The translations under genes and the position numbers were made by a program. A DNA stretch of 64,000 nucleotides. It comes from an uncultured Lachnospiraceae bacterium (GTDB lineage: Bacteria; Bacillota; Clostridia; Lachnospirales; Lachnospiraceae). The notes under the pieces were generated by a model. The model ran no database searches, had not been told where the DNA came from, and saw only the letters and a program-made list of their open reading frames with translations. This document shows, piece after piece, positions 8,401-17,272 of this stretch; the first letter of the stretch is position 1; each line of letters starts with the position of its first letter. The stretch is from positions 94,206 to 158,205 of the forward strand of contig CAJTXA010000007.1 of assembly GCA_910579865.1 (NCBI GenBank), written 5' to 3'.

Positions 8401-10410
8401 ATGGGACAAGAAAATAAACAAGAGGAAGAACAAAAACAGGAGAAAAAACGATACTTAGAATTGGTAAAGCTAATTAATCGATATAATAAACAGTATCATG
8501 AAGAGAATACTTCAACTATTTCTGATTATGAATTTGATCAGCTAAATCAGGAATTAAAACAATATGAACAAAAACATCCCGATCAGATTGCAAAAAATTC
8601 TCCTTCTAAAAAAGTGGGAGGAAAGGTAAAACGAGAGGCAGGTGTAGAAGTGACACACCATGTACCAATGCTTTCCATTCAGGATGTTTTTACAAAAGAG
8701 GAAGTAGTTTCTTGGGTTGAGGAGGTAAAAGAGGTTCATCCAGATGCTACATTTTCTGTAGAACATAAAATTGATGGACTTTCTATGAGTTTACGTTACC
8801 AAAATGGAGAGCTAATTCTTGCTGAGACACGGGGAAATGGAATTGTAGGGGAGGATGTCACATTAAACAGCAGAGTAATTTCGGATGTAAAGGAGACATT
8901 AAAGATTCCCTATGATTATTTAGAAGTACGTGGGGAAGTATATATGACACATAAGGATTTTGAACGAATAAATGAAAAACAAGAACTGTTAAATAAAAAA
9001 CCATTTGCCAATCCAAGAAATTGTGCAGCAGGGACACTGCGGCAGTTAGATCCAGAGATTACAAAGGAAAGGGGATTACGCTTTTTTGTATTTAATATAC
9101 AAGATGGACCACGAAATTTGATCGAGCAACATACAGTAGGACTAGATTATTTAAAAGAAAAAGGATTATCTGTGGTGCCTCATATTTTATGTGGGACAGC
9201 ACAGGAGGTATTACAAGCGATTGATCAGATTGGAGAAAATCGTGAACAGTATCTCTATGATATTGATGGTGCAGTAGTAAAGATTGAACAGACAGAGTAT
9301 CGGAATGATTTTCAGGCAGGTAGCAAATATAGTGCAGGACATATTGCTTATAAATATCCTCCTGAGGAGAAAGAGACAGAAGTATTAGAGATTGAACTTT
9401 CCGTAGGACGAACAGGAAAAATCACGCCAACAGCAATATTAGAACCGATTCGGCTGTGTGGAACAACTGTTAGCAGGGCAACACTTCATAATCAAGAGTT
9501 TATTAATTCAATGGGAATTGGATTGCATACAAAAGTTTGTGTAGTAAAATCGGGAGAGATTATTCCTAAAATTACACGTGTAATAAAAGAGGCATCTAAA
9601 CCATTTCAAATTCCAGATATCTGTCCTGTCTGTGGAGAAGCTGTAGTAAAAGAAGAGGATACGGCAGATATTCGCTGTGTCAATCCTGCCTGTCCAGCAC
9701 AGCTTCTTCGGACAATTAGTTATTTTGTAGGAAAAGAGGCAATGGACATAAAAAGTTTTGGAGAAAAATATGTGCAAGGATTGATTGAAGAAGGGTATGT
9801 TCATAATTTTGCAGATTTATACCGTTTGAAGGAAAAACGAGATGAATTAATAGAGAAAGGAATTATGGGGAAAGAAAAAAATACAGATAAAATTTTGACT
9901 GCAATTGAAGAATCCAAAAAAAATGATCCCATTAAACTTTTAATTGGACTTGGAATACAAAATGTTGGAAAAGCATCTGCTAAAGAAATTATGAGTCATT
10001 TTGCAAGTATTTCAGATTTAGCAAAAGCTTCCATAGAAGAGTTAGTTGCAATTCAAGATGTAGGTGAAATTACTGCACAGGGGATACGAGAGTTTTTTGA
10101 TCATCCGCATAATTTGGAGCTTTTGGAGGCTTTAAAGGCAGAGGGTGTTAATACTGTAATGAAGAAGGAGGAAGGGGCTTCTGAAAAATTTTTTGGTATG
10201 ACTTTTTGTATTACAGGAACGCTTCCTACTATGAAACGTAGTGAGATGGAGGAATTAATTGAGAAAAATGGCGGAAAATTGATGGGGGTTGGAAAAAAAT
10301 TAAATTATTTAGTTGCTGGAGAAAATGCAGGTAGTAAATTAGAGAAAGCAAAGAGTTTAGGTATATCTGTACTGTCAGAAGAAGATGTATTAAAAATGCT
10401 TCTTTTATAG
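8401..10410 (+). CDS. ligA: NAD-dependent DNA ligase LigA
   Basis: LigA seals nicks in replication and repair. The 669-residue protein has all expected domains. The adenylation domain carries the catalytic lysine K123 in EHKIDG. An OB fold follows, then a Cys4 zinc finger (CPVC and CVNPACP, about 410-430), a helix-hairpin-helix region (LGIQNVGKASAKEI and IQDVGEITAQGI), and a C-terminal BRCT domain (FCITGTLPTMKRSEMEELIE). The ATG at 8401 is chosen, with GTGAGGA upstream overlapping the end of rluF. Only one ligase gene is seen in the window. Confidence 0.97.
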   Translation: MGQENKQEEEQKQEKKRYLELVKLINRYNKQYHEENTSTISDYEFDQLNQELKQYEQKHPDQIAKNSPSKKVGGKVKREAGVEVTHHVPMLSIQDVFTKEEVVSWVEEVKEVHPDATFSVEHKIDGLSMSLRYQNGELILAETRGNGIVGEDVTLNSRVISDVKETLKIPYDYLEVRGEVYMTHKDFERINEKQELLNKKPFANPRNCAAGTLRQLDPEITKERGLRFFVFNIQDGPRNLIEQHTVGLDYLKEKGLSVVPHILCGTAQEVLQAIDQIGENREQYLYDIDGAVVKIEQTEYRNDFQAGSKYSAGHIAYKYPPEEKETEVLEIELSVGRTGKITPTAILEPIRLCGTTVSRATLHNQEFINSMGIGLHTKVCVVKSGEIIPKITRVIKEASKPFQIPDICPVCGEAVVKEEDTADIRCVNPACPAQLLRTISYFVGKEAMDIKSFGEKYVQGLIEEGYVHNFADLYRLKEKRDELIEKGIMGKEKNTDKILTAIEESKKNDPIKLLIGLGIQNVGKASAKEIMSHFASISDLAKASIEELVAIQDVGEITAQGIREFFDHPHNLELLEALKAEGVNTVMKKEEGASEKFFGMTFCITGTLPTMKRSEMEELIEKNGGKLMGVGKKLNYLVAGENAGSKLEKAKSLGISVLSEEDVLKMLLL

Positions 10411-10441
10411 AAGCAAAAGAAAGAGATAGATGGAGGCCTTT

Positions 10442-11287
10442 ATGGAGGGACATGAGAAGATTGCAGTTTTAATTGATGCAGAAAATATATCAACGAAATA
10501 TACAAAGTTGATTATGGATGAGGTTGGAAAGTATGGAATTGCTACATACAAGAGAGTATATGGAGATTTTTCCAATCCAGGTGTAATGGCTTGGCAGGAT
10601 AAATTAAGAGAGTATGCAATGACACCAATTTTTCAATTTAATTATACAAGAGGAAAAAATGCTTCTGATTCAGCATTGATAATAGACGCAATGGATATTC
10701 TATATTCGGGAAAAGTGACGGGATTTTGTTTGGTTACTTCAGATAGTGATTTTACAAAATTGGCTATTCGGTTGAGAGAGGAAGGTATGCTGGTAATTGG
10801 AATGGGAGAGCAAAAAACACCAAATTCTCTTGTTGCAGCTTGCGAACCTTTTAAATACTTAGACTTGTTATATCAGGAAAATTCAGAAGAGAATCAAAAG
10901 TTAGACAAGATATCAGAGGAATGGAAAGAAAACCGGAAAGATAGCATTGGAAAAGGAAAGAAGTTAAATCGAGGTGTTTTGGATGGAATGATGGATGGAG
11001 AAGAAGAATCAAATATCAATAAAATTCCAACAAAAAAAGAAGTTGGTGCTGAGATTGTCTCCATTATTGAATCACGTTCGGAAGAAGATGAGTGGGTAAA
11101 TATATCAGATATTGGAAATATATTACCAAAGCGGATTCCGGGATTTGACCCTCGAAATTATAAATATGAAAAATTAGGTGGATTGATTAAAAGTTATGAT
11201 TTTTTGGAAACAAAGGCAATTCCAAATTCGAAAGATAAACTGTTAAAAGTGGTCTATGTTCGAATTAAGCAAAGAATAAAAGAATAG
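10442..11287 (+). CDS. NYN-domain putative RNase with C-terminal OST-HTH/LOTUS-like region
   Basis: The first 150 residues form a NYN (LabA-type PIN-like) domain: VLIDAENIS near 9-17, KRVYGDFSNP, an ASDSALIIDAMD stretch and TSDSDFTKLA. These carry the aspartates that bind metal in NYN nucleases. A charged linker follows. The C-terminal 90 residues (VGAEIVSIIE through VYVRIK) resemble the OST-HTH/LOTUS domain, an RNA-binding winged helix. This NYN plus OST-HTH arrangement is known in bacteria. The role is likely RNA processing or turnover; the target is unknown. The ATG at 10442 has GGAGG five bases upstream; the ATG at 10430 overlaps that site. Confidence 0.82.
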   Translation: MEGHEKIAVLIDAENISTKYTKLIMDEVGKYGIATYKRVYGDFSNPGVMAWQDKLREYAMTPIFQFNYTRGKNASDSALIIDAMDILYSGKVTGFCLVTSDSDFTKLAIRLREEGMLVIGMGEQKTPNSLVAACEPFKYLDLLYQENSEENQKLDKISEEWKENRKDSIGKGKKLNRGVLDGMMDGEEESNINKIPTKKEVGAEIVSIIESRSEEDEWVNISDIGNILPKRIPGFDPRNYKYEKLGGLIKSYDFLETKAIPNSKDKLLKVVYVRIKQRIKE

Positions 11288-11314
11288 AATAGGATAGGGA
11301 TTGAGGAAAGCAGA

Positions 11315-12070
11315 ATGGTTTATATTACTGGTGATACACATGGGGATTGGGTAGGAAGACTGAATATAGTATCTTTTCCAGAGCAAAAGAAAATGACAAA
11401 AAAAGATTATGTACTTATTTTAGGGGATTTTGGAATATGGGATAATTCAAAGAGGGAAAAATACCATTTAGATTGGCTGGAAGATAGGCCATTTACTACA
11501 TTATTCGTATCAGGAAATCATGAAAATTATGATATTTTAGATCAATTACCAGTAAAGGAATGGCATGGTGGGAAGGTGAATTTTATTCGGCCATCTGTGA
11601 TACATCTTATGAGAGGACAAATTTTTTATATTGAGGGAAAGACATTTTTTACTTTTGGCGGAGCAAGCAGTCATGATATACCAGATGGAATTTTAGAACT
11701 AGATGATCCAAATTGGAAAAAAAAGAAAAAGCAATTGGATCAGCAAAGGGCATTTTATAGAATCCATCATATTAGCTGGTGGGAAAGAGAACTGCCAAAT
11801 GAGGAAGAGATGGAAGAGGGAGTGAGAAACCTTAGACAGCAAAATTATATTGTGGATTATGTTGTTACCCATACACCTTATACTTCTTTGCTTCAGCGGA
11901 TGGATGATGGAGCTGGGATATACCAAAGTGATTATTTAACTGATTATCTGCAAAAAATTAAGCAGATTGTAACTTATCAGCAATTTTTCTTTGGACATAT
12001 GCATCAAAATGTTAATTTTTTGCAAGAGAAAGCAATTTGTATTTATGAGCAGATTGTTAGAGTATTATAA
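11315..12070 (+). CDS. Calcineurin-like metallophosphoesterase
   Basis: A 251-residue metallophosphatase with all motifs in order: GDTHGD (6-11), GDFGIWD (near 37), GNHENYD (near 69), a THTPYTS histidine motif and GHMHQN near the C-terminus. The set binds a two-metal centre. The substrate is not evident. Many short relatives occur as single genes in Firmicutes, sometimes in prophages; here the surroundings are housekeeping. A weak GAGGAAAGC lies upstream of the ATG. It is 27 bases after the NYN gene, so co-transcription is likely. Confidence 0.85.
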   Translation: MVYITGDTHGDWVGRLNIVSFPEQKKMTKKDYVLILGDFGIWDNSKREKYHLDWLEDRPFTTLFVSGNHENYDILDQLPVKEWHGGKVNFIRPSVIHLMRGQIFYIEGKTFFTFGGASSHDIPDGILELDDPNWKKKKKQLDQQRAFYRIHHISWWERELPNEEEMEEGVRNLRQQNYIVDYVVTHTPYTSLLQRMDDGAGIYQSDYLTDYLQKIKQIVTYQQFFFGHMHQNVNFLQEKAICIYEQIVRVL

Positions 12071-12094
12071 GATAATAAGAAATCATATCAAACC

Positions 12095-12142
12095 AAACGT
12101 CAGATTTGGAAAAGGAAAGGTGCTTTCTCAAATTTGACGTTT
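12095..12142. terminator. Convergent stem-loop between phosphoesterase and metA
   Basis: AAACGTCA(G)ATTTG at 12095-12108 pairs with CAAATTTGACGTTT at 12129-12142. It lies between convergent genes. T-tracts on both sides are weak, so termination strength is uncertain. Confidence 0.6.
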
Positions 12143-12154
12143 GTAAGGAAACGA

Positions 12155-13060
12155 TTATAATTCATAAGGAGTGACTTGATATACATAATAGTTTAGCCAA
12201 TTGGTATAAAGAGTATTCGCATGTGCTCTCCAAGAAAGAATAGGACAATTTTCAATATTATCTTCTGGATAATAATTTTTTGGAATAGAGGGATGTAATC
12301 CCTTTTTTAAATCACGTTTATATTCTCCATCTAAAGTAATCCGATCGTATTCTGGATGACCTGTAATAAAGAATCGTTTTCCATTTTCTGCCATAATTAA
12401 ATAAGGCCCCGCTTCCACAGATTCTATTAGGATCGATAAGTCAGAGCAATTTTCAATATCCTCTCGAAAAACACCAGTATAACGAGAATGTGGTGCTTTA
12501 AAGTAGTCATCAAATCCTCTTACAATTGGTATTTTTTTCTGCAATACATGATGCTCATAGATACCAGAAAGTTTTTCTGATAAAGCATATTTTTCAATTC
12601 CATAGTGGTAATACAAACCTGCTTGTGCCCCCCAACAGATATGTAAAGTAGAAGTAACATGTGTATCAGACCATTTCATAATGGCAGTTAATTCATCCCA
12701 ATAAGTAACTTGTTGATATTCAAGTTGTTCTAAAGGTGCACCTGTAATAATAAGGCCATCAAACCGTTTGCTGCGAATTTCTCGAAAACTTTTGTAAAAT
12801 TTATTGAGATGACTTGCTGAAGTGTTTTTGGATACATGAGATTCAATAGCAAGCAATGTTACTTCTAATTGCAATGGAGTATTCGATAAAGCTCGTAAAA
12901 GCTGGGTTTCAGTATCTTCTTTTATTGGCATTAGGTTTAAAATTGCTATTTGTAAAGGACGAATATCTTGACTAATTGCTCTGGTTTCATCAATAAGGAA
13001 TATATTTTCAGATTCTAGTATCGTTTTAGCTGGTAAATCATGTTGTACTTTAATTGGCAT
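12155..13060 (-). CDS. metA: Homoserine O-acetyltransferase (MetA family)
   Basis: MetA activates the homoserine hydroxyl for methionine synthesis. The 301-residue protein has the catalytic C142 (HICWGAQ) and H235/E237 (TGHPEYD), matching family numbering. Position 111 is glutamate (GAPLE). In this family Glu111 is associated with acetyl-CoA use and Gly with succinyl-CoA use (work on the Bacillus cereus enzyme), so I infer an acetyltransferase despite the common annotation as succinyltransferase. It stands alone, with no other met gene nearby, convergent with the phosphoesterase. A sigma-A-like promoter and several TGTC/GACA inverted repeats lie upstream. No SAM riboswitch or T-box was recognised. 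Confidence 0.95.
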   Translation of the reverse strand: MPIKVQHDLPAKTILESENIFLIDETRAISQDIRPLQIAILNLMPIKEDTETQLLRALSNTPLQLEVTLLAIESHVSKNTSASHLNKFYKSFREIRSKRFDGLIITGAPLEQLEYQQVTYWDELTAIMKWSDTHVTSTLHICWGAQAGLYYHYGIEKYALSEKLSGIYEHHVLQKKIPIVRGFDDYFKAPHSRYTGVFREDIENCSDLSILIESVEAGPYLIMAENGKRFFITGHPEYDRITLDGEYKRDLKKGLHPSIPKNYYPEDNIENCPILSWRAHANTLYTNWLNYYVYQVTPYEL

Positions 13061-13111
13061 TGTTATTCACCATCATTTCTTATATATTTGCGAATGGAAA
13101 TACGCTTTTTT

Positions 13112-13140
13112 ATTTTAACATGGACAGATTGTCTTTGCAA
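13112..13140 (-). promoter_or_regulatory. Predicted sigma-A promoter of metA
   Basis: Read on the minus strand: TTGCAA (13140-13135), 17 bases, TAAAAT (13117-13112). This leaves a leader of about 45 bases before the metA ATG. Confidence 0.6.
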
Positions 13141-13142
13141 TA

Positions 13143-13180
13143 CCGTTGTCAACGTACATTGTCCGTTTGTTATGGACAAT
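13143..13180. promoter_or_regulatory. Inverted repeats upstream of metA, possible operator
   Basis: CGTTGTCAACG (palindrome apart from its centre, near 13144-13154) and ATTGTCC (13158-13164) with GGACAAT (13174-13180), spacer 9. A further GACAATCTGTC element lies inside the promoter spacer. The shared TGTC/GACA half-sites suggest one regulator. Confidence 0.4.
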
Positions 13181-13204
13181 TATACCTAGATTATAAATTT
13201 GCGA

Positions 13205-13233
13205 TTGCTTCATAGGAAAGAATACGTTATAAT
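13205..13233 (+). promoter_or_regulatory. Predicted sigma-A promoter of the Sir2-like gene
   Basis: TTGCTT (13205-13210), 17 bases, TATAAT (13228-13233). It drives the plus-strand gene and is divergent from metA. Confidence 0.55.
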
Positions 13234-13296
13234 TAATATAAATGTTTTAAAGTTTGTAATATAAAATGATAAAATAGGATCATAAACTGAAAAAGA

Positions 13297-14097
13297 ATGG
13301 TTAGGATTTTAGAAAGGAAGGATTTTGAAAAAGAGTCGGATAAGGGTATGAAATTTACAGAAAGTTATTATGAAAAGGTAATTGAGTGGATAAAAGAAGC
13401 CGATAAAATATTAGTTGGCTTTGGTGCAGAATGGAAAGTTCCCACTGTAGAAACGCTATTTTGTGCACAAGAGCAGTGGAAAGCATCTTTAAAGTTTCAA
13501 AGAGCATATGTAGCAGAAAAAGAAAAGAAAAGGAAAAATACGATAGAGGGAATAGACAGAATTTTTGCAGGTTATCAAGTGCTTAGAAAACTTCTAGAAG
13601 GAAAAGATTATTTTTTAATAACTACAAATCCAGATGCTTATTTATATCAACAAGGGTTTGTAGAGGAACGAATTGTTGCCCCTTGTGGAGATATTCGTAA
13701 ATTGCAGTGTGAAGAAACAGAGCATAATGTCTGGCGATTTTGTGAAGAGGATAGTAATCCAGTTTGTCCTGTGTGCGGCAAAATAGGAAAACTAAATGTA
13801 TTGCAAAATATGCCCTATCAGGAACGTGGCTATTTAGAAGAGTGGAAGGCTTATCAAACATGGCTTCAGAATACAATGAATAAAAAAATGATAATTTTGG
13901 AACTTGGTGAAGGATTTCAAACACCAACTGTAATGCGATGGCCTTTTGAAAAATTAGTATTTTTTCAAGAAAAAGCAATACTTTGTTGTGTTCATGAAAC
14001 TCTGTCGATGGTATCAAAGGAGGTTTCTGAACGAGCTTATTCTATTATGGAAAATTCAGTTGATTTTGCAATTCAGTTAGGACACAATACCGTATGA
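13297..14097 (+). CDS. Sir2-like NAD-binding domain protein
   Basis: A 266-residue protein resembling the SIR2 family found in Clostridia. Recognisable features are GFGAEWKVPTVETL near 41-54 in place of the usual GAGISA loop, ITTNPD near 109 (compare TQN-D in sirtuins), PCGDIRKLQC, a CPVCGKIGKL knuckle, and ELGEGFQTPTVMRWPFE with the conserved ELG. The usual catalytic histidine in an HG motif is not obvious; APCGD occupies that stretch. Only one CxxC of the zinc site is clear. It may be an NAD-binding protein without deacetylase activity, or one acting on another modification. The ATG at 13297 lacks a good ribosome-binding site; ATG 13348 is an alternative. Confidence 0.6.
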   Translation: MVRILERKDFEKESDKGMKFTESYYEKVIEWIKEADKILVGFGAEWKVPTVETLFCAQEQWKASLKFQRAYVAEKEKKRKNTIEGIDRIFAGYQVLRKLLEGKDYFLITTNPDAYLYQQGFVEERIVAPCGDIRKLQCEETEHNVWRFCEEDSNPVCPVCGKIGKLNVLQNMPYQERGYLEEWKAYQTWLQNTMNKKMIILELGEGFQTPTVMRWPFEKLVFFQEKAILCCVHETLSMVSKEVSERAYSIMENSVDFAIQLGHNTV

Positions 14098-14122
14098 TCA
14101 AAATTTAAGAAGAGGTAACAAT

Positions 14123-15694
14123 ATGGCGAATAATCAAAAAGCAGAGGAATATTTGACAGAGGTAATGAAGCGTGCGTCGAGTGGAAGCCGAATGAATAGT
14201 GGTGAGGAGCGTTCTGCTGATGATATTGAGATTCCTGATGAGAAGGATTTACATAGTTTAGAAGATGTGGAATCTGCTTTTGAGTCAATGGGAGATGAAG
14301 AGTTTCTTGAAATGTTGATTCGAGTTAATGAACAAATGGAAGAAAAAAATATGATTCCTCCAGAGTTTAGTGCAAAGACAAAGAAGGAAAAGAATACAGA
14401 AAAAGTAGAGCCTATTATTCAAGAAGCAATACAGAAAGTAGAACCACAGATAGAGGAACAGAACATTCCAGCAGAGACTTTGGCAGAGCTTGAATCATTT
14501 GAACCAGAAGTAGAAGAAAGTGAAATAAAATTAGAAGAAATGATGCCTGAAATGGAATCAGAGGAAGAAACAATAGTTGCCTCTGAAGGGGAGGAAGGAG
14601 GAACAGAGGAGACTTTGGGAACAAAATTAAAGGAAGAGGAAGGGAGCTTAGATCTTAGTAATATTGTTGATTTTGACAATGATGAGTTGCTAGATAACAA
14701 CGAATTACAAAGTGAGCCATTAAATGAAATAGAAGGTGAAGAAGATCTAATGGCGTCTTTAGATTCTATTGTACAAGAAATCCAGGATGAAACAGTGGAA
14801 TCAAATGAGGAATTAGAAGAAACAGATAACGAATATGATAAGATTTCCTTTGAAGAAGAAATAGAAGAGGAGAAAAAAGAAAAGAAAAGACAGAAAAAAC
14901 AGAAAGAAAAAAAGGAAAAATCATCATTTGGACAAAAAATAAAAAGTTTGTTCTTCCGTGTAGAAATGGTGCAGCCATTAACAGAAGAGGAGGAAGAAGA
15001 ACAAAAACAGTTAAAGGCTCAGGAGAAAGAAGCAAAGAAGAAGGCAGAAGCAGAGGCAAAGAAAAAGAAATTAGCAGAGAAGAAAGAGGCTGCAAAACAG
15101 AAAAAAGAGGAAGCTGCAGCACGAAAAGCAGCAAAACCAAAGAAAGAGAAAAAGCCAAAACCACCAAAGGAGCCAGTAAGTCCAGAAGAAATTGTACATA
15201 TTAGACCAATGTTTCTAGTATTTTTGGTATCTGTAGCAGCTGCAATTGTTCTTTCTACAGTGACTTTATCGGATACATTTGGTTATCGGTTAGCCGTGCA
15301 AGAAGCAAGGAATGAATTGGAAAATGGGCACTATGAAGAAGCATTTCAGGCACTGAATGGATTAGAATTGAATAACTCAGATCAACAGCTTTATGAATCG
15401 GTACGGATTTTAATGCGTGTAGAGAAGCAATATCGTTCTTATGTCAATTATTCTTTAATTGATATGCCAAATGAGGCACTACATTCTTTAGTAAAAGCAG
15501 TGGAAAATTATGATAAATATATTGATATTGCAGAAAACTATGGAATAAAAGAGGAAATTGATGCTTTGCTTTCTAATGTAGAATATGCATTAGGAACCTA
15601 TGATTTGAATTTAGAAACTGTTCGGGAATGGAATACATTAGAGGATACAAATGAATATACAAAGAGAATTATGGCTTGTACTGGAAGCTATTAG
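14123..15694 (+). CDS. Large charged single-pass membrane protein
   Basis: A 523-residue protein I do not recognise. Residues 1-250 are strongly acidic and Glu-rich with little predicted fold. Residues about 250-355 are Lys/Glu/Ala-rich with repeated EAKKKAEAEAKKK-type sequence, probably a long helix or coiled coil. One membrane segment follows (about 363-380, FLVFLVSVAAAIVLSTV). The last 140 residues are helical with a TPR-like look (NELENGHYEEAFQALNGLE). The cytoplasmic part would thus be long, charged and flexible and the C-terminal part extracellular. Start: ATG 14123 with AAGAGGTAAC upstream. It may share a transcript with the Sir2-like gene (25-base gap). A terminator follows. Confidence 0.7.
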   Translation: MANNQKAEEYLTEVMKRASSGSRMNSGEERSADDIEIPDEKDLHSLEDVESAFESMGDEEFLEMLIRVNEQMEEKNMIPPEFSAKTKKEKNTEKVEPIIQEAIQKVEPQIEEQNIPAETLAELESFEPEVEESEIKLEEMMPEMESEEETIVASEGEEGGTEETLGTKLKEEEGSLDLSNIVDFDNDELLDNNELQSEPLNEIEGEEDLMASLDSIVQEIQDETVESNEELEETDNEYDKISFEEEIEEEKKEKKRQKKQKEKKEKSSFGQKIKSLFFRVEMVQPLTEEEEEEQKQLKAQEKEAKKKAEAEAKKKKLAEKKEAAKQKKEEAAARKAAKPKKEKKPKPPKEPVSPEEIVHIRPMFLVFLVSVAAAIVLSTVTLSDTFGYRLAVQEARNELENGHYEEAFQALNGLELNNSDQQLYESVRILMRVEKQYRSYVNYSLIDMPNEALHSLVKAVENYDKYIDIAENYGIKEEIDALLSNVEYALGTYDLNLETVREWNTLEDTNEYTKRIMACTGSY

Positions 15695-15704
15695 TGGTTA
15701 TAAT

Positions 15705-15741
15705 AGAACCTGTGGAAGAAGTACTTTTACAGGTTCTTTTT
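15705..15741 (+). terminator. Rho-independent terminator
   Basis: AGAACCTGT (15705-15713) pairs with ACAGGTTCT (15729-15737), followed by TTTTTC. Confidence 0.88.
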
Positions 15742-15770
15742 CATCATAGAAAGGGATAAATGAAAAAGAA

Positions 15771-16388
15771 ATGATAACAATAATCGATTATGATGCTGGG
15801 AATTTAAGAAGTGTAGAAAAAGCGCTGCTTTCTCTTGGAGAGGAAGTTAAAGTATCTAGAAATAGAGAGGAAATTTTGAAAGCAGATAAGGTGATATTGC
15901 CAGGAGTAGGTGCATTTCAAGATGCAATGGATAAACTTTTTCATTACCATTTAGTTGATACAATTTATCAGGTTGTAGAACAAGGTACCCCATTTTTGGG
16001 AATATGTTTAGGACAGCAACTGTTATTTGAAAGAAGCGAAGAAGGTAAAGGAATAGAAGGATTGGGGCTTTTAAAAGGAGAAATTCTTAAAATTCCAGAT
16101 ACAGATTTGAAAGTACCTCATATGGGCTGGAATTCACTTCAGGTAAAGAAAGATGCCACTTTATTTCAAGGGATAGAGGAAATACCATATGTTTATTTTG
16201 TCCATTCCTATTATTTAAAAGCAGCACAGGAGGAAATTGTAGCTGCTACAACAGAGTATGGAGTATCTATTCATGCTTCTATTGAGAAGGACAATCTGTT
16301 TGCTTGCCAGTTTCATCCAGAGAAAAGTGGCAAAGTGGGATTACAGATTTTAAAAAATTTTGCAGCAGTTGAAAAAATGCAAAAGTAA
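15771..16388 (+). CDS. hisH: Imidazole glycerol phosphate synthase, glutaminase subunit HisH
   Basis: HisH hydrolyses glutamine and passes ammonia to HisF. The 205-residue protein has the class I amidotransferase features: DYDAGNLRSVEKAL at the start, the oxyanion strand LPGVGAF, nucleophile Cys in GICLGQQLL (near 83), and the catalytic His/Glu pair in QFHPEKSG (near 182). HisF follows after 57 bases, as needed for the heterodimer. The other his genes are absent from the window, so histidine biosynthesis is split in this genome or only this step lies here. AAAGGGATAAA upstream is a weak and distant ribosome-binding site. Confidence 0.95.
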   Translation: MITIIDYDAGNLRSVEKALLSLGEEVKVSRNREEILKADKVILPGVGAFQDAMDKLFHYHLVDTIYQVVEQGTPFLGICLGQQLLFERSEEGKGIEGLGLLKGEILKIPDTDLKVPHMGWNSLQVKKDATLFQGIEEIPYVYFVHSYYLKAAQEEIVAATTEYGVSIHASIEKDNLFACQFHPEKSGKVGLQILKNFAAVEKMQK

Positions 16389-16445
16389 ATAAAAAATCTA
16401 GGAAAGGAAAAGCTATTTCGATATGTTTTCAGTAGCAGGAGTAAG

Positions 16446-17207
16446 ATGTTTACAAAAAGAATAATTCCCTGTTTAGATGTGCATAATGGGCGTGTGGTAA
16501 AGGGTACTAATTTTTTAAATTTGAAAGATGCTGGCGATCCAGTAGAAGTAGGACGTGCTTATGGGGAGGCAGGAGCAGATGAGCTGGTTTTTTTGGATAT
16601 TACCGCTTCCTCAGATGCACGTACAATTAAGGTAGATATGGTAAGACGGGTGGCAGAGACAGTATTTATTCCTTTTACTGTGGGAGGCGGAATTCGCAGT
16701 GTAGAGGATTTTAAAATGATTTTGCGGGAAGGGGCAGATAAAGTTGCAGTAAATTCAGCAGCTATTATGAATCCAACGTTGATTTCAGAGGCAGCAGATA
16801 AATTTGGCAGTCAGTGTGTAGTGGTTGCAATTGATGCAAAGAGAAGGGAAGATGGGACTGGATGGAATGTCTATAAAAACGGTGGAAGAGTGGATATGGG
16901 AATCGATGTTTTGGAATGGGCAGTGAAAGCAAATCAATTAGGAGCTGGGGAGATTCTTCTTACTAGTATGGATTGTGATGGAACAAAGGATGGATATGAT
17001 ATTGCACTGACTCAGACTGTTTCAGAGGCAGTATCGATTCCAGTTATTGCCTCTGGAGGGGCTGGAAAGATAGAGCATTTTTATACTGCACTTACAGAAG
17101 GGAAAGCAGATGCAGTTTTGGCAGCTTCATTATTTCACTATAAGGAGCTAGAGATAATGGAAGTAAAGAGGTATTTACATAGTCAGGGTATTTCTGTTCG
17201 ATTATAG
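16446..17207 (+). CDS. hisF: Imidazole glycerol phosphate synthase, cyclase subunit HisF
   Basis: HisF is the TIM-barrel cyclase that forms imidazole glycerol phosphate and AICAR. The 253-residue length is normal. D11 is in [15 protein letters not shown], the second catalytic aspartate in VVAIDAKRR (near 130), and phosphate-binding loops are GGGIRSVED and ASGGAGK. The protein has all features of a functional HisF and pairs with the adjacent HisH. No strong ribosome-binding site precedes the ATG (AGTAGCAGGAGTAAG contains AGGAG). Confidence 0.96.
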   Translation: MFTKRIIPCLDVHNGRVVKGTNFLNLKDAGDPVEVGRAYGEAGADELVFLDITASSDARTIKVDMVRRVAETVFIPFTVGGGIRSVEDFKMILREGADKVAVNSAAIMNPTLISEAADKFGSQCVVVAIDAKRREDGTGWNVYKNGGRVDMGIDVLEWAVKANQLGAGEILLTSMDCDGTKDGYDIALTQTVSEAVSIPVIASGGAGKIEHFYTALTEGKADAVLAASLFHYKELEIMEVKRYLHSQGISVRL

Positions 17208-17272
17208 TCTTATTTTTGCAATTTTGGCTTTTGCCAGTTGATAAAATACAAAAGTATACAGGAGGAAAAAAC

